The position numbers were made by a program, and so were the translations under genes. From an uncultured Collinsella sp. (lineage in GTDB: Bacteria; Actinomycetota; Coriobacteriia; Coriobacteriales; Coriobacteriaceae): a stretch of DNA of 39,877 nt. This document shows positions 34,449 through 39,877 of this stretch, piece after piece. Under the pieces are notes generated by a model. The model did not search any database, had not been told where the DNA came from, and saw only the letters and a program-made list of their open reading frames with translations. Within the stretch, counting starts at the first letter, position 1; every line of letters begins with the position of its first letter. The stretch is from assembly GCA_958405565.1 (NCBI GenBank), contig CATYEN010000017.1:1-39877 (forward strand), written 5' to 3'.

Positions 34449-34739
34449 TTAGGCGGCGACGGCCTCGTAGACCGTGGCGCCCGAGAAGCTGTCGTGCAGG
34501 CTCTTGCCGCAGATCCAAGGCAGCTCGACGACCTCGCAGACCGTGTTGACCAGCTCGGAGCAGTCAGTAAAGTGGCCCTTATCGTTGAGGGCCTCGCAAT
34601 CCTGAACACGCCAATAGCCATCGGTGTGCGTGATGTAGTACTCGTGATCGTTGATCGACACGAAAGCGCGCGTCTTGGAACGCAGCAGCTTCAGAAATCC
34701 TTCGAAGTCGGTCTCGACGACATCTCCAGCCTGGAACAT
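34449..34739 (-). CDS. small hypothetical protein
   Basis: A 96-residue acidic soluble protein (starting MFQAGDVVETDFEGFLKLLR) with no signal peptide or membrane helix. The middle, AFVSINDHEYYITHTDGYWR, looks like a compact beta-sheet rich in aromatic residues, and two Cys residues occur around 60-75 with another near the C-terminus. ATG 34739 is chosen because AGGAGGT stands at ideal spacing; an extension to 34769 would include the ribosome binding site. It has its own strong terminator and is monocistronic, suggesting a well-expressed real gene. I do not recognise the family. Confidence 0.8.
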   Translation of the reverse strand: MFQAGDVVETDFEGFLKLLRSKTRAFVSINDHEYYITHTDGYWRVQDCEALNDKGHFTDCSELVNTVCEVVELPWICGKSLHDSFSGATVYEAVAA

Positions 34740-35034
34740 GATGGTTACCTCCTGGCCCGGCGCCACCACGGCGCGTTGATAAACGTTGGTACTCCTTTAG
34801 TAAAACCTTTATCAGAGCTTATGCGTGCATCATTTAGGCAAGTGGTAAAAAACCGCAGGGTAGACGGGATAAAACGTTTAACCATCCCATTTGTTTGTCA
34901 CATTCTGAAGCTACTTTTATGCAAACCTACTTTCCCAATTGGAATCTATCCTTTTGGCCGGGCAATTGACCGTCTATCGTTTGAGCCCGACGGGTATGAA
35001 CGGGGCATCTGCAACGCCACTACAAGGAGACACC

Positions 35035-35562
35035 ATGGAGACTATCGAAGCGCTCATCCACCGCCGCAGCTGCCGCAAATACAGCGATCGTCCCGTCGAG
35101 GCCGAAAAGCTTGCACGTATTATCGAAGCCGGCCAGTATGCACCGAGCGGCATGGGCCGCCAGCCGGTGACGTTTGTCGCCGTCACCGACCCCGCGACCG
35201 TCGAGCGTCTCTCACAGCTCAACGCCCAGGTCATGGGCAGCAACGGCGACCCCTTCTATGGCGCCATGACCGTTGTGGTGGTGCTGGTCGACCGCAGCGT
35301 GCCCACGCATCTGGAAGACGGCTCGCTCGCCATGGGCAACTTGCTCAACGCCGCCTATGCACTGGGTGTCGATTCGTGCTGGATTCACCGCGCGCATGAG
35401 GTCTTTGACTCGCCCGAGGGCCTGGAACTGCTGGCCAGCTGGGGCCTGCCCGCCGACGGCAGCCTGCGCGGTGTCGGTCACTGCATTCTGGGCTATGCCG
35501 AAGACACGCTACCCGAGCCCAAACCCCGCCGCGACAACGTGGTGTTTGTTCCGCCGTTCTAA
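35035..35562 (+). CDS. nitroreductase family protein
   Basis: A 175-residue FMN-dependent nitroreductase-fold protein. Typical motifs are IEALIHRRSCRKYSDRPVE near the N-terminus (phosphate-contacting RRSxRxY), IIEAGQYAPSGMGRQPVTFV, the hydrophobic DGSLAMGNLLNAAYALGVDS helix and CWIHRAHEVFDS, then GHCILGYAEDTLPEPKPRRD. Family members reduce nitro compounds or quinones with NAD(P)H as obligate dimers. ATG 35035 is preceded by AAGGAG; an extension to 34939 lacks similarity. It appears monocistronic. Substrate not deducible. Confidence 0.93.
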   Translation: METIEALIHRRSCRKYSDRPVEAEKLARIIEAGQYAPSGMGRQPVTFVAVTDPATVERLSQLNAQVMGSNGDPFYGAMTVVVVLVDRSVPTHLEDGSLAMGNLLNAAYALGVDSCWIHRAHEVFDSPEGLELLASWGLPADGSLRGVGHCILGYAEDTLPEPKPRRDNVVFVPPF

Positions 35563-35572
35563 CGAACGGCGG
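35551..35572. terminator. hairpin overlapping the nitroreductase stop codon
   Basis: CCGCCGTTC (35551-35559) pairs with GAACGGCGG (35564-35572); the loop contains the TAA. It has no T-run in either direction but lies between convergent genes, so it may limit read-through. Confidence 0.35.
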
Positions 35573-35585
35573 ACCCGCTCGCAAC

Positions 35586-36161
35586 TTATCTTGCCGGTGG
35601 AGTTGTCGTCGTTTCGTTTGTTTGAGTCGCTTCGGCGTCGTCGCCCTGTTCGCCCTCGTCCTTTTGAGCATCGGCGATGGTGGAGGCCGCCGCGACGATG
35701 CCGCGCTGGGGCGCTACACCCGTTTGGACCTGTGCGCCCTCGACAACCTCTGTACCTGCATGGGCGAGCTCGGGCGACTTGAACATTGCGTCCAGGTTGG
35801 CACCGCCGCCGGCGTAGCCAAGCGCTGCGAGCGCGATGACAATCACTGCAACGACGACCGCGATCGGAACATAACGATGCCAGCCGGCAGGGTTGAGCCC
35901 ACTGCGACGAGCTGCCCCGCGGCTAATGTAGCCAAGCGTTCCGTCGTGCTTGAGCTTGGAGCCCACCACGCGCTTACGACCCCACAGCGACGACTCGGCC
36001 TGCATGGCCAAGCGGGCGCTTGCCGAAGGATAACCATATTTAGTGCGCTTGAATGAGCCGTCAAACCCCGAGGCATGCTTGCCCCACGTCACCGATGTTG
36101 TGCGTCGGTTAACCGGCGCGGCACTCCGCCTTCTGCGGCTCGGTTTTGTAGTCTCAGCCAT
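35586..36161 (-). CDS. single-pass membrane protein of unknown function
   Basis: From ATG 36161 the product has 191 residues. The first 95 are basic (SRRRRSAAPVNRRTT..., KRTKYGYPSASARLA) and predicted cytosolic. A single transmembrane helix (about 97-117, VPIAVVVAVIVIALAALGYA) follows, then an acidic, low-complexity extracytoplasmic tail with Thr/Glu runs (QTNETTTTPPAR). The topology would be type II. Upstream in-frame starts (ATG 36194, GTG 36221) are possible, and no start has a strong ribosome binding site; MAETTKPS is the most natural. Function unknown; similar small Arg-rich membrane proteins are common in Coriobacteria. Confidence 0.75.
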   Translation of the reverse strand: MAETTKPSRRRRSAAPVNRRTTSVTWGKHASGFDGSFKRTKYGYPSASARLAMQAESSLWGRKRVVGSKLKHDGTLGYISRGAARRSGLNPAGWHRYVPIAVVVAVIVIALAALGYAGGGANLDAMFKSPELAHAGTEVVEGAQVQTGVAPQRGIVAAASTIADAQKDEGEQGDDAEATQTNETTTTPPAR

Positions 36162-36245
36162 ACGCCCCCGCACGCCGTAACCAAATCGAAACATTATCGC
36201 TTTGGACTGTAGCACACGCACCGCGCGCGGTCACGGGCGCCTCGC

Positions 36246-37463
36246 TCAACGGTCACCGTCCTTCAGCAAGCGCCACAGCGTTGTTCGGCTTATGCCCAGC
36301 ACCTCCGCCGCACGGGTTCGATTGCCGTGGAGATGGTCTACAACCAGGTGCGCGATATCTCGTTCGGTATCGGCCAGGGGTCGCAGGATATACAGATCGC
36401 TGTCGAGCGTCGGGGCGCCAAAGGTCGCGGTTTTAATCACGTCCTCTTGGGCAAGCACTTCCTCTGCCACGGTGCGACCCACCGTGCCTGCCCCCACCAA
36501 TATATACAGTCGTTCCGAGACCTCGCGAAGCTGCAGATAGTTGCGCGGCCATCGGTAAGCATCGAGTGTCTTTACCGCCGCGGGTGCCAGCACGGGGGCT
36601 GCCGTTCCAAACATATCGGCCAAATACCCCAAATAGCGCGCGACCTTTTCCGTCGCGCCGCCCTGCTCGGCAATCGCCGGCGCCACGCTCACCGCGCAGG
36701 CCAAGCGTTCGGTCACAAAGGCCGCCTGATCGCTTTCACCGCCGCCCGGCATATCATTTGCCGTCAGTACCACGTGGCACCGCGCAGCAAGCGCCGCGCC
36801 GCCCATGGTGGACACAAGCTCGCGCAGCCGCTGGGGCTCAACGGCATGCCAGCCGCTCATGCACAGCGTCAGATCCGTCTGGAACAGCGGCGATTCGGGA
36901 CTTTTAAGCATATGACGCCAACCACGATCGGTGAGCTCATCGAGCGCGACGGACACAAAGGGCTGGTCGACAAACGGACCGTCCAAGTAGAGACGCTTTG
37001 CGATCTCGGCCTGGCCCGCGCCCAGCTCGCCCTCGAACATAAGGGGCACGCCGCGTGCGTAACTCTCGGCGACGGGCGCGGCCACCGAGGCGGCGCCCTC
37101 GACGATGCCGTACGCACTCGATTCGTAGCGCGCCTCCACCTCGTCGGCGTTCAGCCACTCGATGCCCGCATGCGCAACGGCGCCGCGCACCTCGCGCGCC
37201 ACGATAACCCAAAGAGCCTCGTGCTCTGTAGAAACCGGATGCACCGCCAGGCTCAGACGCGCGCCCCCGTGCCCCATCACCAGACGCGCGCCATCGCCCA
37301 CCCGGTCGAGGCGCTCGGCAACAAACGCAGCCATATCCCGCTCGAGCGCGGGGTCGTCTATGGTCGAGATTGCAATGCCGCCACGCTCGTCGATCGCCAA
37401 CGCCGAGGCCCCGGCAGCCGCCAGGGCCTCGATCATAATCTGCAGCTTAGCGTCGCTATCCAT
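36246..37463 (-). CDS. NtrC-like regulator with degenerate AAA domain and Fis-type HTH
   Basis: A 405-residue protein. Residues 1-120 form a putative sensor region. Residues 135-330 follow the outline of a sigma-54 activator AAA domain: VPLMFEGELGAGQAEIAKRL stands where Walker A should be, but the Lys is replaced by Gln (Q151). Then PFVSVALDELTDRGW, the lid-like AYRWPRNYLQLREV (compare WPGNxREL), and no GAFTGA loop. The C-terminus (about 380-402, NRTRAAEVLGISRTTLWRLL) is a clear Fis-type helix-turn-helix. It probably binds DNA but cannot hydrolyse ATP or engage sigma-54 in the usual way. A structured intergenic region lies upstream, then yeiH. The start ATG 37463 has GGACGGGG upstream. Confidence 0.85.
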   Translation of the reverse strand: MDSDAKLQIMIEALAAAGASALAIDERGGIAISTIDDPALERDMAAFVAERLDRVGDGARLVMGHGGARLSLAVHPVSTEHEALWVIVAREVRGAVAHAGIEWLNADEVEARYESSAYGIVEGAASVAAPVAESYARGVPLMFEGELGAGQAEIAKRLYLDGPFVDQPFVSVALDELTDRGWRHMLKSPESPLFQTDLTLCMSGWHAVEPQRLRELVSTMGGAALAARCHVVLTANDMPGGGESDQAAFVTERLACAVSVAPAIAEQGGATEKVARYLGYLADMFGTAAPVLAPAAVKTLDAYRWPRNYLQLREVSERLYILVGAGTVGRTVAEEVLAQEDVIKTATFGAPTLDSDLYILRPLADTERDIAHLVVDHLHGNRTRAAEVLGISRTTLWRLLKDGDR

Positions 37464-37544
37464 GTTCCACCCCGTCCTTAGCGCGGCGCCATACCCGCCG
37501 CCCCTGCTGTCGAGTGTTTCAAAATTGAACGATATTGCTCACCA

Positions 37545-37690
37545 AACACTATAGGGCAGAAAGCGCCGTCCTGCGAGTATAGGTGTTGCCCCGCATCGCC
37601 ATCCTGGCGGGGCGATAAGAGCTCTTCGGGACTTATAAACCTGCGGACAAGCCATACCCGCAAGAGCTCCTATCGCTCCACCGCAGGCTT
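37545..37690 (-). ncRNA. candidate structured RNA or leader between yeiH-type and NtrC-like genes
   Basis: Four helices can be drawn on the minus strand. (a) AAGCCTGCGG at 37681-37690 with CCGCAGGTTT at 37637-37646. (b) 37657-37679 with 37609-37630, about 18 pairs including GAGCTCTT. (c) GCCCCGC at 37607-37613 with GCGGGGC at 37588-37594. (d) 37578-37587 with 37545-37554. Helices a and b interleave (pseudoknot or alternative), and b overlaps c. No known class is recognised; it could be a leader of the downstream regulator or a small RNA. Confidence 0.4.
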
Positions 37691-37735
37691 GCGCTCACCA
37701 GCGACCAGCAATCAGCACGCGAATAAGCTACTTCT

Positions 37736-38770
37736 CTACCAGATTCCCAGCACGTGCTGCATCCCCAAACTCATGCACGCAATGCCAATCCAGCAGCAAA
37801 AGCCCAACGCGATGGGCTTGCCGCCCTTTTTGACCAGCTCGACGATATCGGTATTAAAGCCAATGGCCGCCATGGCCATCACGATAAAGAACTTCGACAG
37901 CTCCTTGATGGGCGCCGTGATGGACACGGGAAGCTGAAACACCGTGGTGATTACGCTCGCCAGCACAAAGAACAGCACGAACATGGGGAACGCGCGCTTA
38001 AACGAGAAAGTATTTTTGGCGTCGCCGCCGGCCTTGCGCGCCAGACGCATCTGCCAGCAAGCAAGCGCCAGCGTGATGGGAATGATGGCCAGCGTCCTGG
38101 TGAGCTTGACCACCGTGGCGCTCTCAAGCACATTGGCGCCGGGATGCATGCTGTCCCAAGCGCTCGCCGCAGCCGTTACGGACGAGGTGTCGTTGATGGC
38201 GGTGCCGGCAAACAGCCCAAAGCCCTCGTTGGTCAGCCCGAGCATACCGCCGAGCGTTGGAAACACGAGCGCCGCGATAACGTTAAACAGGAAGATAACC
38301 GAAATGGCCTGGGCAATCTCTCGATCGTCGGCATCGATGACGGGTGCGGTCGCGGCGATGGCCGAACCGCCGCAAATCGACGAACCCACACCCACAAGCG
38401 TCGCGATCTTGCCCGGCACGTTCATGACGCGGCAGAGCACAAAGGCGATGACAAGCGAGGTCGAGATCGTCGCCACGATAATCGGCAGCGACTGGGCGCC
38501 CTTGGACAGAATCTGGGAGAGGTTCATGCCAAAGCCAAGCAGGATAACCGCGTACTGCAAGACTTTTTTGGACGTATAGGTAACGCCGGCAGCGAGCTGT
38601 TCGCGACGATTCTTGGGAAAGACGAGCGCCAGGACCATGCCAAAGAGGATGGCAAATACCGGCCCGCCGACCACCTCAATCTGTTTGCCGAGCAACGTCG
38701 CGGGGATAGCGATGATCAGGCAGAACAAGACGCCCTTCCAGCGCTCGCGTACGATATTTGCCAGTTGCAT
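37736..38770 (-). CDS. YeiH family putative sulfate exporter (UPF0324)
   Basis: A 344-residue integral membrane protein with about ten helices. Family hallmarks are VFAILFGMVLALVFP, YAVILLGFGMNLSQI, GVGSSICGGSAIAATAPVI and FGLFAGTAINDTSSVTAA, plus the late helices FFIVMAMAAIGFNTD and GKPIALGFCCWIGIA. The AAGGA before ATG 38770 supports the start. A GntR regulator is divergently encoded 163 bp away and may control it. The transported substrate (sulfate/sulfonate exporters are suggested for relatives) is unproven. Confidence 0.94.
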   Translation of the reverse strand: MQLANIVRERWKGVLFCLIIAIPATLLGKQIEVVGGPVFAILFGMVLALVFPKNRREQLAAGVTYTSKKVLQYAVILLGFGMNLSQILSKGAQSLPIIVATISTSLVIAFVLCRVMNVPGKIATLVGVGSSICGGSAIAATAPVIDADDREIAQAISVIFLFNVIAALVFPTLGGMLGLTNEGFGLFAGTAINDTSSVTAAASAWDSMHPGANVLESATVVKLTRTLAIIPITLALACWQMRLARKAGGDAKNTFSFKRAFPMFVLFFVLASVITTVFQLPVSITAPIKELSKFFIVMAMAAIGFNTDIVELVKKGGKPIALGFCCWIGIACMSLGMQHVLGIW

Positions 38771-38933
38771 ATGGGATTCCTTCTTTCTCTTTCACGTTTG
38801 CGACGGCTTATGATACGGCAACATCGAGCACAGTCTCGCGCAAACAAAGACTAAGATGTCGCAATAGTTCTCGGGCGACAGTCGAATTACTCACCGCGGA
38901 GAGCTGATTCGCGGCATAATAAACAACTGACAT

Positions 38934-39665
38934 ATGAGTTTGATAGAACGGTTGCGAGGCGCTATGGAAGAATCGATGCACGTCGGCGAGCAGGAAACGA
39001 GCCTACAGGACCAGTCCTACCACACCATTCGACGCAAAATCGTCTACCTGGACTACAAGCCGGGCGAAAAGCTGGGCGTCAAGCAACTTTGCGACGACCT
39101 GGATATGGGTCGCACGCCCGTGCGCGAGGCTTTGGTTCGCTTGGCGCAGGAAGGCCTGGTGCGCACCGTGCCCCAGAGTGGCACCTACGTCTCACCCATC
39201 AACCTCACCCTTGCCGAGAGTGCCTGTTACATCCGCGAGCATCTGGAAAAGCAGGTGATTGTGGAGTGCTGTGCGCGCGCCACGTCGGCCGGCATCGAGC
39301 AGCTCGACCGCGCCATCGTGCTGCAGGAAAAGGCCATGGCCGAAGAGGATCGCATCGGCTTCTTTTTGAGCGACAACCTCATGCATCACATGATTTTTAG
39401 CATCGCATGTCGCAGCACCGTGTGGTCGTGGCTCGAAGAGACCAATGCCGACCTGGAGCGCTTCCGCTGGCTGCGCGCCGCCACGCAGGTTCTCAACAAT
39501 CAGGACATCGTGAACGAGCACAAGCAGATTCGCCGCGCTATCGCCGGTCGCGACCCCATCGAAGCGAGCTTTTTGGTCAGCAAGCACCTGCACATGATGT
39601 TCCGCAACCAAACCGAGGTTCTGGACCAGTTCCCCGAGTACTTCGAGACCAGCAAACTCCGCTAA
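38934..39665 (+). CDS. GntR family transcriptional regulator (FadR/FCD type)
   Basis: A 243-residue regulator. The winged HTH (LQDQSYHTIRRKIVYLDYKP, GEKLGVKQLCDDLDMGRTPV, REALVRLAQEGLVRTVPQSG then TYVSPI) is textbook GntR. The C-terminal all-helical domain has the FCD metal-site pattern, with Asp/His in SDNLMHHMIF, His in NEHKQI and His residues in VSKHLHMMF. Start is uncertain: ATG 38934 has no ribosome binding site, while ATG 38964 is preceded by GCGAGG. It is divergent from the YeiH-type exporter and probably regulates it; the ligand would be a small carboxylate or amino acid. A REP-like hairpin begins 8 bp after the stop. Confidence 0.92.
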   Translation: MSLIERLRGAMEESMHVGEQETSLQDQSYHTIRRKIVYLDYKPGEKLGVKQLCDDLDMGRTPVREALVRLAQEGLVRTVPQSGTYVSPINLTLAESACYIREHLEKQVIVECCARATSAGIEQLDRAIVLQEKAMAEEDRIGFFLSDNLMHHMIFSIACRSTVWSWLEETNADLERFRWLRAATQVLNNQDIVNEHKQIRRAIAGRDPIEASFLVSKHLHMMFRNQTEVLDQFPEYFETSKLR

Positions 39666-39672
39666 CCTGCCA

Positions 39673-39711
39673 AAACCACCACAAAGGGGACAGGCACCTT
39701 TGAGGTGGTTT
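39673..39711. repeat. REP-like hairpin containing GGGGACAGGCACC
   Basis: AAACCACC (39673-39680) and CAAAGG (39682-39687) pair with CCTTTG (39697-39702) and GGTGGTTT (39704-39711), and the loop side carries GGGGACAGGCACC. This string resembles repetitive extragenic palindromes associated with RAYT (IS200-like) transposases. A weaker relative lies near 1350. Confidence 0.6.
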
Positions 39712-39722
39712 CTCCGTACAAA

Positions 39723-39760
39723 AAGGCCCGGCTCCGTCTGATGACGCGGAGCCGGGCCTT
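39723..39760 (-). terminator. bidirectional terminator between gntR-type gene and glmS
   Basis: A perfect 14-bp stem, AAGGCCCGGCTCCG (39723-39736) against 39747-39760, has five T residues downstream on the minus strand, matching the end of glmS. Confidence 0.9.
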
Positions 39761-39785
39761 GGTCGTTAGAACGGCGGAATATTAG

Positions 39786-39877
39786 TTATTCCACGGTCAC
39801 GCTCTTAGCGAGGTTACGAGGTTGGTCGACGTCGCAGCCGCGCAGGATGGCGACCTCGCGGGCGAGCAGCTGCAGCG
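39786..39877 (-). CDS. glmS: glutamine--fructose-6-phosphate aminotransferase, C-terminal end (partial)
   Basis: The minus strand ends with LQLLAREVAILRGCDVDQPR then NLAKSVTVE and a TAA stop. This is the conserved C-terminus of GlmS (DVDxPRNLAKSVTVE), where the final residues help form the sugar-phosphate isomerase active site. GlmS makes glucosamine-6-phosphate for peptidoglycan. The rest of the gene lies beyond the window edge. A strong terminator follows 26 bp downstream. Confidence 0.93.
   Translation of the reverse strand, partial: LQLLAREVAILRGCDVDQPRNLAKSVTVE

Overview
The window looks like a chromosomal segment of a gut Coriobacteriia (Actinomycetota), most likely Collinsella or a close relative. 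The reasons are high G+C, frequent GGAGG-type ribosome binding sites, paired heterodimeric ABC exporters, sortase-type surface proteins with Spy0128/Cna-B-like repeats, several AAA/DUF4143 ATPase copies and many short palindromic intergenic elements. The assignment is inference; no rRNA is present.

Layout. 1-2.8 kb: transposase scrap, a nested palindrome, a flavodoxin-like gene, and an intact AAA/DUF4143 ATPase with a striking double-palindrome operator. 3.0-3.6 kb: a 5'-truncated ATPase relative. 3.6-7.35 kb: a two-gene heterodimeric ABC exporter. 7.5-8.5 kb: a coiled-coil surface protein with a LANTG sorting signal. 8.6-10.4 kb: a decay zone holding IS21 IstB, membrane-protein, XRE-regulator and ATPase fragments. 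10.8 kb: SRP RNA. 11-22.8 kb: one giant repetitive surface adhesin/pilin-like gene of about 3,940 codons, broken into three reading frames by two small frameshifts and preceded by a candidate promoter with a G7 tract in its spacer.

23.2-25 kb: a TadA-glycerate kinase fusion and tRNA-Ser(TGA). 25.1-29.9 kb: TetR regulator, LemA, a MITE-like element, a second nested palindrome, IlvE, DedA and CysE. 30-34.3 kb: a MarR-controlled second heterodimeric ABC exporter with paired operators. 34.4-39.9 kb: a small hypothetical protein, nitroreductase, a single-pass membrane protein, a degenerate NtrC-like regulator, a highly structured intergenic region that may encode an RNA, YeiH-type exporter, a divergent GntR regulator and the 3' end of glmS.

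How the genes relate. The two ABC pairs share one asymmetric design: one subunit lacks the catalytic Glu and His, while its partner has a non-canonical SQGQ signature. That pattern fits type IV heterodimeric drug/lipid exporters. The most unusual material is the phase-variation-like promoter of the giant adhesin, the tRNA-editing/glycerate kinase fusion, the large palindromes in the 3' regions of three genes, and the interleaved-helix region upstream of the NtrC-like regulator.
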